Positions 18,981 through 27,643 of a stretch of DNA of 64,000 nucleotides are shown here, piece after piece. This stretch comes from DATBLE01 sp963841405. GTDB taxonomy: Bacteria; Actinomycetota; Thermoleophilia; Gaiellales; Gaiellaceae. The translations under genes were made by a program, and so were the position numbers. The notes below the pieces were generated by a model, which had not been told where the DNA came from, searched no databases, and saw only the letters and a program-made list of their open reading frames with translations. The stretch is taken from assembly GCA_963841405.1 (NCBI GenBank), contig CAWJCM010000007.1, forward strand, positions 434,001 to 498,000, written 5' to 3'. Within the stretch, counting starts at the first letter, position 1, and each line of letters starts with the position of its first letter.

Positions 18981-18986
18981 TAGAGT
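18981..18986 (+). promoter_or_regulatory. -10 element TAGAGT (leaderless type) for lipB
   Basis: TAGAGT ends seven bases before the lipB ATG at 18994. Confidence 0.5.
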
Positions 18987-18993
18987 TCCAGGC

Positions 18994-19665
18994 ATGCACG
19001 CCCACGTGATCCATCTCAGCGAGACGCCCTACGCGCAGGCGCTCGCGCTCCAGCGCGAGATCGCCGCCGCCGTCAACGAGAGCACCGCGCCGGACACCGT
19101 GATCTTCCTCGAGCACCCGCCCGTGGTCACGGTCGGACGGCGCACCGACGAGGGCGAGATCCACGTACCCGCGAATGCCGACGTGCAGGTGGTCCAGACC
19201 GACCGCGGCGGCAAGTCGACCTTCCACGGGCCCGGCCAGCTGGTCTGTTACCCGATCCTCGACCTCAACCGGCATGGCCGCGACGTCCGCAAGTACTGCC
19301 GCGACCTCGAAGAGGCGCTCATTCGCACACTGGCCGTCTTCGGCCTCGAGGGCGAGCGGATCGAGGGCCTGACCGGCGTCTGGCTGACCCGCCCGCCGAG
19401 GAAGATCGCCTCGATCGGCGTCCACATCTCGCGCTGGGTGACGACGCACGGGTACGCGTTGAACGTCGACCTCGATCCGGCGCCGTTTACCGAATGGATC
19501 ACCGCCTGCGGTCTCGAGGACGCCGCGTTCACGACCATCGCGCGCGAGCTCGGCAGGCCGCTGACGGTCGACGAGGTACGCCCGGCCGCCGCCGCCTCGC
19601 TGGCCGAGGTGTTCGGCCTCGAGCTGGTCGAGGCGGCAGACGTAGCGCAGCTCACGGTTCGATGA
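18994..19665 (+). CDS. lipB: Octanoyltransferase LipB
   Basis: Transfers octanoyl from acyl carrier protein to lipoyl domains, the first step of lipoate synthesis. 223 residues. Signature GKSTFHGPGQLVCYPILDL (the family's GGxxTxHGPGQ block), catalytic Lys in PRKIASIGVHISRWVTTHG, and the catalytic Cys in WITACGLED. The ATG at 18994 was chosen; upstream in-frame codons run through the palindrome. Its stop overlaps the next start (ATGA). Together with lipA about 1 kb downstream it serves the E2 encoded before it. Confidence 0.96.
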   Translation: MHAHVIHLSETPYAQALALQREIAAAVNESTAPDTVIFLEHPPVVTVGRRTDEGEIHVPANADVQVVQTDRGGKSTFHGPGQLVCYPILDLNRHGRDVRKYCRDLEEALIRTLAVFGLEGERIEGLTGVWLTRPPRKIASIGVHISRWVTTHGYALNVDLDPAPFTEWITACGLEDAAFTTIARELGRPLTVDEVRPAAAASLAEVFGLELVEAADVAQLTVR

Positions 19666-20174
19666 AGCGCCTGGCTCTGGTGCTGCCGCTCGCGGCCGCC
19701 ACCACAACGACCGCCCTCGCCGCAGGCCCCGCGCCTCGCAACGTCGACCTGCCCGGGATCCTCGGCCCCCGCCTGGCGAAGGTGAAGGCCGCCACCTCCG
19801 TCCCGATCCTGCTGCCGCGCACGCTGCCGCTCGGAGGCCGGTACAAGCTGTACGCAAGCGGCTCGGGCAACCGCACGTCCTACGTGCTCTCGCTCGAGGG
19901 CGCGCCGAACTGCCGGGGCGCGAACGCATGCTTCGTCGCCACTTTCGCGGGCAAGCGCGGCGGGAAGCTCCCCGGCCGCCCGAACGTCCGACTCGCCTCG
20001 GGTGACCCGGCGATCTTCCGCCTGTTCAGCTGCGGGGGCTCCTGCTCACCCAACTCGTTCTGGTTCACGCACCGCGGCGTGCTCTACAGCTGGCAGGTGA
20101 AGGATCTGCCGAAAGGGGAGCGCGCCGTGCTGATCCGGATGGCGAACGAGGCGATCGCCGCCGGCCCTCGCTGA
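19662..20174 (+). CDS. Secreted hypothetical protein
   Basis: 170 residues translated from an ATG overlapping the lipB stop. A signal peptide (MKRLALVLPLAAATTTTALA) precedes a domain with four cysteines in two close groups (APNCRGANACF and FSCGGSCSPNSFW), likely disulphides. The mature part resembles small beta-rich exported proteins but no family is recognised. Coupling to lipB is positional; a lipoate-related role is not implied. Confidence 0.75.
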   Translation: MKRLALVLPLAAATTTTALAAGPAPRNVDLPGILGPRLAKVKAATSVPILLPRTLPLGGRYKLYASGSGNRTSYVLSLEGAPNCRGANACFVATFAGKRGGKLPGRPNVRLASGDPAIFRLFSCGGSCSPNSFWFTHRGVLYSWQVKDLPKGERAVLIRMANEAIAAGPR

Positions 20175-20175
20175 G

Positions 20176-20643
20176 ATGGGCCCAGCCCGCCTCGAGACGT
20201 TCGCGGACGGGGTCTTCGCGATCGCCGCGACGCTGCTGATCCTGACCGTCGACGGCGCGGTCGGTGGCGAAGGAATCGACCTCGGAGCCGATCTCCGTCA
20301 CGCGTGGCCCTCGTACGTCGCGTACGTCGTCAGCTTCGTGACGATCGGGATCATGTGGATCAACCACCACGCGGTAATGGATCTCGTCGAGCGGGTCGAC
20401 CGGCGGTTCCTGATCGCGAACATGTTCTACGCGTCCCGCGGAGGCCGCCTGCTCCGAGCCGATTGCGATCCGCGTGTGGTCGCCGGCATCAGCCGTACGT
20501 AGCTGCCCGGCACCTTGATCTACCTCACCGCCACTCTGGTCGCCGTCGCCAGCCCGACCGCGAGCGCGCTGCTCTTCCTCGCGATCGCTGCGGCCTACGT
20601 CTTCGAGAGCTCCCTGTTCGGCGACCGGCAGACCGCGGTCTAG
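20176..20643 (+). pseudogene. TMEM175-family channel gene, decayed (internal deletion and in-frame TAG)
   Basis: The 5' part encodes the TMEM175 first helix (RLETFADGVFAIAATLLILT) and the second-helix region (FVTIGIMWINHHAVMDLVER). After RRFLIANMF the frame jumps to YASRGGRLLRADCDPRV, a segment that in relatives follows two further helices. A TAG at 20500-20502 replaces the expected Tyr codon (RT, stop, LPG), and the same frame then stays open through a last-helix sequence (LIYLTATLVAVASPTASALL) to 20643. So one in-frame deletion and one nonsense change have inactivated a potassium-channel-like gene. A truncated 108-residue product is possible but would lack the pore. Confidence 0.75.
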
Positions 20644-20646
20644 ACT
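20641..20646 (+). promoter_or_regulatory. -10 element TAGACT (leaderless type) for lipA
   Basis: TAGACT ends seven bases before the lipA ATG at 20654. Its first three bases are also the stop of the decayed TMEM175 gene. Confidence 0.45.
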
Positions 20647-20653
20647 CCGCCGT

Positions 20654-21574
20654 ATGGAACCCTCGCTCCCCGTCACCGGTCGCCCGCGCCGCCCCGACTG
20701 GATGAAGGTGCGCGCGCCGCGATCGGATTCGCACTACCACGACGTCCGCAAGCTGATCCACGGCGCCGGGCTGAACACGATCTGCGAGGAGGCCCGCTGC
20801 CCGAACATCGGCGAGTGCTGGGGCCGCGGAACGGCGACGTTCCAGATCCTCGGGGATACCTGCACGCGGGCGTGCCGCTACTGCTATGTCCATTCCGGCC
20901 GGCCGGAGTCGGCGCCCGACCCGCTCGAGCCGCTGCGGCTGGCACAGACCGCAGCGCAGATGGAGCTGAGGCACGTCGTGGTCACCTCGGTCGACCGTGA
21001 CGACGTCCCCGACCGAGGCGCCGGGCACTACGCGGCGACGATCCGCGCGCTCCGACGCAAGCTGCCGCACGCGTCGATCGAGGTGCTGACCCCGGACTTC
21101 CTGGGCGCCGAGGAGGAGGCGCTACGGACCGTCCTGGACGCCCGCCCCGACGTGTTCAACCACAACATCGAGACCGTCCGCCGGCTGCATGCCCGCATGC
21201 GCGGGGCGAAGGCGTCGTACGACAGAGCGCTCCGGTTGCTCGAGCGCGCGAAGGAGCAGGCCGGCTACCCCGTCCTGACCAAGAGCGGGATCATCGTCGG
21301 CCTGGGCGAGGCGAACGACGAGGTGGTCGAGACGATGCGCGACCTCCGCGCCCACCGCGTCGACGTGGTCACAATCGGCCAGTACCTCCAGCCCTCGCCG
21401 AAGCACGCGCAGATCGACCGCTGGGTGCACCCCGACGAGTTCCGCTGGTTCCGCGAGCAGGGCGAGGCGCTCGGCTTCGGCTCGGTCTTCTCCGGCCCGC
21501 TCGTACGTTCTTCCTACCGTGCCGACGAGCAGCGCCAGGCCGTCGAAACGGGCCGGGGCGCGGTAGCCTACTGA
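20654..21574 (+). CDS. lipA: Lipoyl synthase LipA
   Basis: Radical-SAM enzyme that inserts two sulphurs into octanoyl groups on lipoyl domains. 306 residues. Auxiliary cluster motif CEEARCPNIGEC (CX4CX5C) and radical-SAM motif CTRACRYC (CX3CX2C); the C-terminal RSSY motif (LVRSSYRADEQ) supplies the serine ligand of the auxiliary cluster. All eight expected ligands are present. Same strand as lipB and the E1-E2 operon. Confidence 0.97.
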   Translation: MEPSLPVTGRPRRPDWMKVRAPRSDSHYHDVRKLIHGAGLNTICEEARCPNIGECWGRGTATFQILGDTCTRACRYCYVHSGRPESAPDPLEPLRLAQTAAQMELRHVVVTSVDRDDVPDRGAGHYAATIRALRRKLPHASIEVLTPDFLGAEEEALRTVLDARPDVFNHNIETVRRLHARMRGAKASYDRALRLLERAKEQAGYPVLTKSGIIVGLGEANDEVVETMRDLRAHRVDVVTIGQYLQPSPKHAQIDRWVHPDEFRWFREQGEALGFGSVFSGPLVRSSYRADEQRQAVETGRGAVAY

Positions 21575-21576
21575 GC

Positions 21577-21789
21577 ATGGGCATGTGGCAGAAGATCAGC
21601 TCCTGGTGGGACAGGGACGAGGCCGCCGAGGCGAAGGCCGAAACGTCGATGAACCAGGCCGAGCGTGACGTGGCCGAAGAGGACTACGAAAGCCGGAAAG
21701 ACGACCAGTCGATTTCGGGCTCGTACATCGGGGGCGCCGGCACCGGCGCGGACTTCGAGCGCGACTCCGAACGTCCTCCGCGGTACTAG
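21577..21789 (+). CDS. Small acidic hypothetical protein
   Basis: 70 residues, highly charged, with Trp-rich N terminus (MGMWQKISSWWDRDEAAEAK) and a Gly-rich middle (GSYIGGAGTGADFE). It starts two bases after lipA and so is probably co-translated. Its stop shares the CTAG with the stop of the convergent tag gene. No family recognised. Confidence 0.65.
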   Translation: MGMWQKISSWWDRDEAAEAKAETSMNQAERDVAEEDYESRKDDQSISGSYIGGAGTGADFERDSERPPRY

Positions 21790-22331
21790 ACCTCGGCGTA
21801 CCGGAAGCAGCCGGTCACATGGTCGTTGACGAGGCCACAGGCCTGCATCAGCGAGTAGCAGACCGTCGGCCCGACGAAGCGGAACCCGCGCCGCTTCAGC
21901 TCCTTCGACATCGCCCGTGACTCGTCCGTCTCGGCCGGAATCTCGGCCGGCGTGTGCCACCGGTTGACCCGCCGCTCTCCGCCGACGAACGACCAGAGGA
22001 GCTCGTCGAGACCGCCGGCCGCGATCGTCGCCATCGCGTTCGTGACGGCCGACTCGACTTTCAGGCGGTTGCGGACGATGCCCGGATCGGCGAGCAGTCG
22101 CTCGAGGTCGCGGAGGCCGAAGCGCGCGACCGCCTCGACGTCGAAGCCCGCGAACGCGCAGCGATAGCCCTCCCGCTTGTGCAGGATCGTCGACCAGGAG
22201 AGCCCCGCCTGCGCGCCCTCCAGCACGAGCAGCTCGAACAGCTGCCGCTCGTCGTGGGAGGGGACGCCCCACTCGTCGTCGTGATACGCGACGTAGAGCG
22301 GGTCGCATTCCGGCACCCAGGCACAGCGCAC
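21786..22331 (-). CDS. tag: DNA-3-methyladenine glycosylase I
   Basis: Base-excision repair enzyme removing 3-methyladenine. 181 residues. The zinc-snap ligands of Tag are all visible: Cys in RCAWVPEC, His in AYHDDEWGVP, and His and Cys in NDHVTGCFRY. The helix-hairpin-helix region (FAGFDVEAVARFGLRDLERL) and the TILHKREGYR block also match. Two GTG starts are possible (22337 and 22331); the second has GAGAG at a better distance. Confidence 0.95.
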   Translation of the reverse strand: MRCAWVPECDPLYVAYHDDEWGVPSHDERQLFELLVLEGAQAGLSWSTILHKREGYRCAFAGFDVEAVARFGLRDLERLLADPGIVRNRLKVESAVTNAMATIAAGGLDELLWSFVGGERRVNRWHTPAEIPAETDESRAMSKELKRRGFRFVGPTVCYSLMQACGLVNDHVTGCFRYAEV

Positions 22332-22348
22332 GTGCACATTCTCTCGAA

Positions 22349-22385
22349 GCGACGAGAGGCCGCCTCGACGGCGGCCTCTCGTCGC
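22349..22385. terminator. Strong hairpin between the Asp-box protein and tag genes
   Basis: A perfect 16-base inverted repeat with arms GCGACGAGAGGCCGCC and its complement around a five-base loop. It lies 17 bases downstream of the stop of the minus-strand gene at 22402 and upstream of tag, so it probably terminates the former. Confidence 0.85.
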
Positions 22386-22401
22386 GGAACGTGAGTCGAG
22401 T

Positions 22402-24222
22402 CTACGGGCTGGCCGCGTAGATGTCCTCCTCGACGGTCCCGTCCAGACCGCGCGTATCGGCCCACGCGATCTCCGGATTGCCCTTCGAGTCGGTCGAGAC
22501 CCACATGTAGTCGCCGAGGAACCCGGCCTCGAGCGGGTTGTTCGCCACCACGAGGTTCGGCATCGATCCCGTCGTGATGCGGGTGTACTTGACCGACGGC
22601 GATGACGTCGCCGCCTTGTCGATCGTCGCCAGGGTGATGTCGTTACAGCCGGTCGTCTCGCAGTTGCCGTACGAGCGGTCGTAGTAGGCGACGTAGTAAT
22701 GCTTCCCGTCGGGTGACACCGCACTCCACGGCATCCACTGCGCGCTGTCACCGATCTTCGACCTCGGCGTCAGGTCGAACGTGTCGCTCCAGGTCGCGCC
22801 GCCGTCGTTCGAGTACGCGTAGAAGACGTCGTTGTCGCACGGCGGCGTGGCCGTCGCCGCCGGGCCGTTCGGGTTGCAATTCGGCTCGCCGTTCCGGAAG
22901 TCCGCCCAGGCCGAGTAGAGCGTGCCGTTCTTGTCGACCGCGATCGAGCCCTCGACGAAGTCGTCGAGCCGGTACCCGTTCGGCGGCAGGCACTGCCGGC
23001 CGGCGGGGCATGCCGTCGACGCCACCGGCCCCACCGGTTGCGTGCCGTAGTCGTCGCCGATCTTCGTCGGCGACAACCAACTGGCAGGCGACGAGCAGTC
23101 CGAGGACGCCAGGCACTTGACGATCAGATGCTGGTTCAGGCCCGCGACCGGCGTGTTCCCGTTGCCGAACGCGACGTAGATCGTCCCGTCGGGCCCGACG
23201 ATCGGATGCGAACCCTGGTCCTGGTCGCAGGCGTTCGGATTCGATTCGTTGCTGAAGTCGGTGCAGACCCGGGCGGCTCCGCTGATCTCGATTCCCGGCG
23301 ACCAGGTCGCACCGCCGTCCGTGGACTGGCTGAAGTAGATCGGGCTGTGCCCGCCGACCGGACCGCCGCTGAAGTCGAACCGCGTCCAGGTGGCGTAGAC
23401 GTTGTCGACCTTCGGGCTCGCCCTGTTGGCGTCGGCGACGACGAACTCCTTGTCGTTGGCGATGTTGGGGTCGTTGTCGCTTGCAACCACGCCGAGCGGC
23501 GTGTCCGAGTACTCCTGGAACGGCCCCGGCGCCGGGGTGTGGTAGAAGGTGCCGCCGGCGTCGGCGTTCGATTTCGCGACCACGAACGCGCTGGCGGCCG
23601 AGTTGATATCGAAGAGCACCCCGCCGACGTAAGCGTTCCCCCGTGAGTCGAAGGTCGCGGTGGGATCGCTACAGGCGTCCGCCGAGTGCCCGTCGGCCAT
23701 CACGAACTGGTAGAAGGGCGGAATCTGGTCGCCCCAGCTCCTGCCGCCGTCGAACGACCAGTCGTAGCCGCAGTGGTTGAAACCGACGCGGGAGTCGTTC
23801 TGCCCGGCGATCAGGTGCTTCGGGTCGTTCGGGTCGACCGCGATCACCTCTTCGGCCTGCCGACGGAGCGAGCAGTCCTGGTTGACGCGGACGTTGGCGC
23901 TCGACCCGGCCCCGAAGACGTTCTGGCAGCCCTGCGTCTGGTTGCGGCCGGCCCGCCGCTTCAGCTTGCCCTGGCCGGTCGCCGCCTGTGCCCTCTGGTC
24001 GAGCACGCCCGAGAAGTCGAGCGCGGAGACGACGACGCCGCCGGACAGGCTGGCCCGGTGCGGATCCTGCTGGGCGAGGCCCTGGTCAACGGCGAGCGCG
24101 TGCTCGAGCACGCGGTTCGTCGTCCCGAGGCTCGTCGTGGAGCCTGTTGCCGAGACCACTCCGAGAGAAACGGCAGCGGCGGCAAGCCCTCCGAGGACCC
24201 AGCCGCGTACAGACCTCCTCAT
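22402..24222 (-). CDS. Secreted Asp-box (sialidase-like) beta-propeller protein
   Basis: 606 residues. Signal peptide (MRRSVRGWVLGGLAAAAVSL) then a propeller with repeated Asp boxes of the S-x-D-G-G-x-x-W type: SFDGGRSWG, STDGGATWS and SNDGGATWS. Asp boxes occur in sialidases and in many non-enzymatic propellers; the arginine triad of sialidases was not located, so no glycosidase activity is claimed. Many cysteines suggest disulphide-stabilised loops. The ATG at 24220-24222 is preceded by a G-rich site; the 22-codon upstream extension is rejected. Confidence 0.85.
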   Translation of the reverse strand: MRRSVRGWVLGGLAAAAVSLGVVSATGSTTSLGTTNRVLEHALAVDQGLAQQDPHRASLSGGVVVSALDFSGVLDQRAQAATGQGKLKRRAGRNQTQGCQNVFGAGSSANVRVNQDCSLRRQAEEVIAVDPNDPKHLIAGQNDSRVGFNHCGYDWSFDGGRSWGDQIPPFYQFVMADGHSADACSDPTATFDSRGNAYVGGVLFDINSAASAFVVAKSNADAGGTFYHTPAPGPFQEYSDTPLGVVASDNDPNIANDKEFVVADANRASPKVDNVYATWTRFDFSGGPVGGHSPIYFSQSTDGGATWSPGIEISGAARVCTDFSNESNPNACDQDQGSHPIVGPDGTIYVAFGNGNTPVAGLNQHLIVKCLASSDCSSPASWLSPTKIGDDYGTQPVGPVASTACPAGRQCLPPNGYRLDDFVEGSIAVDKNGTLYSAWADFRNGEPNCNPNGPAATATPPCDNDVFYAYSNDGGATWSDTFDLTPRSKIGDSAQWMPWSAVSPDGKHYYVAYYDRSYGNCETTGCNDITLATIDKAATSSPSVKYTRITTGSMPNLVVANNPLEAGFLGDYMWVSTDSKGNPEIAWADTRGLDGTVEEDIYAASP

Positions 24223-24349
24223 GTTGCCCCCTTTCTCGACCCCTGGACTGACGCGGCGGGATTCTACTCCGCTCGACACCGGGCGCAAGTCGATCGCGGG
24301 CCGAACGAGTGAGGGTAGGGGTAGGCCAGTGTTCGCCGGCGCGCGGCGG

Positions 24350-24688
24350 TCAGGCGGGCGAGCAGGCCAGGAACGGGCTTGGCCGCAGCGCTGCTCTGCT
24401 ACCGCGGCTGCCGAGCGCGGTGACCAGGTACGCGGAGCACCGGGCGATCGACGCCGCCGTGAACGTGGTCGCGAAGGTGCCCCGTGCAGTCGCCCGGACG
24501 ACGTGTACCCGAACCGCGCCGTCCGCGACCAGCCTGATGGTCACCCGCTCCGCTGGGCGGAAATGGACACCCTGCACCGCGAGGGGCCTCATCGCCACCG
24601 CCCGCAGGGCCGGAGAACCCGTTGCCCGGGCGGCCGGCGCCAGCAGGACGACGACAGCGACGGTGAGGAGCAGCGTGCGCCTCAGCAC
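24350..24688 (-). CDS. Small secreted protein
   Basis: 112 residues. After a GTG start, RRTLLLTVAVVVLLAPAARA is a clear signal peptide. The mature part (about 90 residues) looks beta-rich with two cysteines (ARCSAYL and FLACSPA). A TACCCT hexamer lies six bases before the GTG, in the leaderless pattern. It stands between two large secreted propeller genes on the same strand. No family recognised. Confidence 0.65.
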   Translation of the reverse strand: MLRRTLLLTVAVVVLLAPAARATGSPALRAVAMRPLAVQGVHFRPAERVTIRLVADGAVRVHVVRATARGTFATTFTAASIARCSAYLVTALGSRGSRAALRPSPFLACSPA

Positions 24689-24694
24689 GTCTAC

Positions 24695-24700
24695 AGGGTA
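24695..24700 (-). promoter_or_regulatory. -10 element TACCCT (leaderless type)
   Basis: On the minus strand it ends six bases before the GTG start at 24688. Confidence 0.4.
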
Positions 24701-24748
24701 GCGCGAAGCGGGCGGACCGGCGTGCCGGTCCACCCGCTCCCGCGGTGT

Positions 24749-27643
24749 CTAGCTCAGCGCGAGCTGCCAGGCGCTGCGGCCATGCGTGGCCGCAAACAGG
24801 ACCCGGTTCGCCGTGTCGATCGTCAGTCCGTAGACCGCGACGGAGGGGAGGCCGGTCGAGGCCGGAACCCATGCCGTCGTGTTCTTCGACAGCACATCCA
24901 CCCCGAAGTCGGTCGACGCGTACAGGTCGCCGTTCGTGTCGAGTGCCACGTCGGTGATCGGCTGGTCGCCGAGGTCGTAGTCGATGTTCTTCCAGGTCGC
25001 GGTGTGCGTGCCCGGTTCGTACGTCACGTCGAACACGTGACCCGGCGCCGTGCCGGCGGCGTTCGCGTACGCGTTGTAGCCCGAGAACGAGATGAACGCG
25101 TGGTTCGGGTTCGCCGGGTCGACCGCGATCCCGCTCACGAACCGCTCGGGCGTCGACGCGCTGTCGATCCGGTCGTACGTCACGTTGGCCGCCGTCGCGT
25201 CGTCGGCGTTCTTCGAGACGAACACCCGGCCGCGGCGCAGGCCGGCCCACAGGGTCGAGGTGTCGCTGGGAGCCCGCTCGGTGGCGACGACGTACCCCGT
25301 CGGGCCGGGGTTCTTGTCCGAGCCCCACGGCACGGTGCCCGTGAGGTCGCCGGCGGAGCCGCCGAGCGGCTGCCAGTCACCGCAGGTGGTGTCGAACGGC
25401 CCGGTGCCGAAGAACTCGTTGCACTGGGTGTCCAGCTGGGCCTGGCTGCCGGCGTTGTCCTGGGTCCGCCAGACGTGCTGGAGGCCCACGAACCAGGTGT
25501 CGGCGGCCGCCGCGTTCGGGTCGGCGATCAGCGGGACGTAGAAGGACGCGCCTTCGCCGCTTCCGAGCAGCGGGCCGGCCATGAAGTCCCAGCCGGTCTC
25601 CTTGTTGCCCTGGAAGTTGACGTCGCCGTTCGGCGAGTAGAACGTGTGCATCCGGATCTTCGAGTTGGCGGCGTTGATGCCGGCCTGGCCGCCGTCGCCG
25701 AAGATGGTCACGGACCACTTCTTGCCGTTCGTCGTCGCCTGCGTCCCGTTGTCCTGGGTACCGCCCTGGATGTCCTTCGGGCTCTTGGCGCTCGTCGAGA
25801 GGCTCTGGAACTGGAGCGTCGAGAGGCCGTTGTTCAGCGACGTGATCGTCTTCGGGATCTTCGACAGCCAGTTCTGGCAGTCGGTCAGGTCCGCCCCGGA
25901 GAGACCACGGCCCGCGCACTGCGCCGACGAGTCGACGAAGGAGCCGTCGAGCCGGAAGAGGCCGCCGTCGTTGCCGATGAAGACGACGTCGGAGCTGAAC
26001 GGCACGCCAGTGATCGCGTGCTGGTCCGGATGCAGGCTGACGCCCTTCGAGTCGACCGTCATGTCGGTGAAGTTCGTCCCGTCGTCCTGCGAGCGCTGGA
26101 TCGCGCGGCCGTTCGAGCGGAACGGGATCGGGTCACCGGTGAAGATCTCGTCGTACTGCATGGCTCCGCCGATGTAGACGACGTCCGGGAATCCGGGCGG
26201 CGAGTACACGGGCATGTCGTACGAGCACTGCCCGACGCAGTAGTTGTACGAGCCGAAGCCCGGCGTGCCGTTGGTCGAATCGGACTTCTTCGTCCAGTCG
26301 CCTAGCAGCGTCGCGGCGGGCTCGTTCGCGTCCGCGACCGTGTAGAAGTCCGCGGACCCGCCGTTGCCGGTGTCGCCGACGTAGATGCGCAGCGCGCTGC
26401 CGCTCGGGGCCAGTGAGAACTCCGTCCGCGAGGAGGTCGAGTTCCCGACCGTTCCGCCACCGGCAGAGGCGAACACCTGGTGGAAGTCGGTGTCGCCGTC
26501 CTGCGTCTGCGAGCGCCGGTACAGACCGTAGTCGAACGCCGAGGCATAGACGTCACCCGACGCCTTGTCGATCTGGATGTTGGAGAAACCGCCTCGGAAG
26601 TAGTCGCCGCCGGTCGCCGAGGTCGGGTCGGTGACGTCCTGAGGGAGGATCAGCACGGGGGCGAAGCTGGCCCCGGCGTCGGTCGACTCATACAGGCCGA
26701 CCTGCGCGGACCCGGGCGGCGTGAAGCGGCCGCCGTTCACCGACGACGAGCCGTGCCGCGCGACATCGGTGCCGATGAAGATGTGCGCCGGGTCGCCCGG
26801 GTCGACGGCAACGGCGCCGATCGAGCGGCCGGTGGCGACCGGGCACGTCAGCGACGACGGGTTGTCGGCACAGGGTGCCGTCGGCGCAATGCTGCCGAAG
26901 ACGCGCGTCCAGGTCTGGCCGCCGTCCAGCGACTTGTAGAGGCCGATGCCCGCCTCGGAGTCGCTCGAGCCGTTCGGCTCGCCGGTACCGACGTAGACGG
27001 TCTTGCCCGTCGCGTCGTTGGGGTCGTACGCGATCGAGCCGATCGCGTTGGAGGGAATCGACGCGCTGGACTCGACCCACTTGACCTTGTTCTTCATAGC
27101 GTTATCGGTGCGCCAGATGCCGCCACCGGCTGCGCCCACCAGCATCGGGCACGACTTCGAGGTGCACGCGAAGGACACGGCGAGCGCCGTGGTCCGGCCC
27201 GAGAACACGGTCCCGCTCGTTCCGGCCGTGGATTCGCTCGCCACGGTCGCCGAGGCCGGGACGCCCTGAGGGCCGACCAGCGTCCAGCCGCCGCCCCCCT
27301 TCTTCTTCGCGGGCCTCGTCCTGATCTTGGCCGCTGCCGCCGCGGCCGCCTGCCGCTGTGCAGGCGCGATCGTCAGAGCCGGAAAGGCCTGGTTCGAGTA
27401 AATCTCCTGGTTCAGGCTGTCCAGCCCGGACGGCTCGCCGGTGCGAACGGCGTTGAGCGACGTCGCGAACTGCCCTTCGCCCACCCTCATGAAGTGCGGG
27501 CTGTTTGGACGCGCCTGGTGATTCTCCGAGACCCGTGCCTGGCTCACACCGAGTGCGGCTCCGACGACGATCGCCGCGGCCACGAGGACCCTCAGCGCAT
27601 ACCGCCTGTGCGTCGGCTTCCGCCACTCGAATCGCTTGCTCAT
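24749..27643 (-). CDS. Large secreted beta-propeller / Asp-box protein
   Basis: 964 residues from the ATG at 27641-27643, which has GGAGAGGAG upstream. The N terminus is basic (MSKRFEWRKPTHRRYALRVL) followed by a hydrophobic helix and an AxA-like site: signal peptide or anchor. The body has repeated propeller blades with motifs such as SLDGGQTWTRVF, GGGIWRTDN, STDAGASF and SKNADD, as in VPS10/sortilin-type and plant-photosystem HCF136-like propellers. An Ala/Lys-rich linker (AAAAAAAKIRTRPAKKKGGG) separates the N-terminal region from the propeller. The same frame is open a further 176 codons upstream, see 27644-28171. Confidence 0.85.
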   Translation of the reverse strand: MSKRFEWRKPTHRRYALRVLVAAAIVVGAALGVSQARVSENHQARPNSPHFMRVGEGQFATSLNAVRTGEPSGLDSLNQEIYSNQAFPALTIAPAQRQAAAAAAAKIRTRPAKKKGGGGWTLVGPQGVPASATVASESTAGTSGTVFSGRTTALAVSFACTSKSCPMLVGAAGGGIWRTDNAMKNKVKWVESSASIPSNAIGSIAYDPNDATGKTVYVGTGEPNGSSDSEAGIGLYKSLDGGQTWTRVFGSIAPTAPCADNPSSLTCPVATGRSIGAVAVDPGDPAHIFIGTDVARHGSSSVNGGRFTPPGSAQVGLYESTDAGASFAPVLILPQDVTDPTSATGGDYFRGGFSNIQIDKASGDVYASAFDYGLYRRSQTQDGDTDFHQVFASAGGGTVGNSTSSRTEFSLAPSGSALRIYVGDTGNGGSADFYTVADANEPAATLLGDWTKKSDSTNGTPGFGSYNYCVGQCSYDMPVYSPPGFPDVVYIGGAMQYDEIFTGDPIPFRSNGRAIQRSQDDGTNFTDMTVDSKGVSLHPDQHAITGVPFSSDVVFIGNDGGLFRLDGSFVDSSAQCAGRGLSGADLTDCQNWLSKIPKTITSLNNGLSTLQFQSLSTSAKSPKDIQGGTQDNGTQATTNGKKWSVTIFGDGGQAGINAANSKIRMHTFYSPNGDVNFQGNKETGWDFMAGPLLGSGEGASFYVPLIADPNAAAADTWFVGLQHVWRTQDNAGSQAQLDTQCNEFFGTGPFDTTCGDWQPLGGSAGDLTGTVPWGSDKNPGPTGYVVATERAPSDTSTLWAGLRRGRVFVSKNADDATAANVTYDRIDSASTPERFVSGIAVDPANPNHAFISFSGYNAYANAAGTAPGHVFDVTYEPGTHTATWKNIDYDLGDQPITDVALDTNGDLYASTDFGVDVLSKNTTAWVPASTGLPSVAVYGLTIDTANRVLFAATHGRSAWQLALS

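Noticed and set aside
18895..18993. Earlier in-frame ATG for lipB
   Set aside because: It would translate through the palindromic hairpin; family N termini match the ATG at 18994, which also has a -10 element at the right distance.
22402..24222. Calling the Asp-box protein a true sialidase
   Set aside because: Asp boxes are structural and occur in many propellers; no catalytic arginine triad or Tyr/Glu pair could be located.
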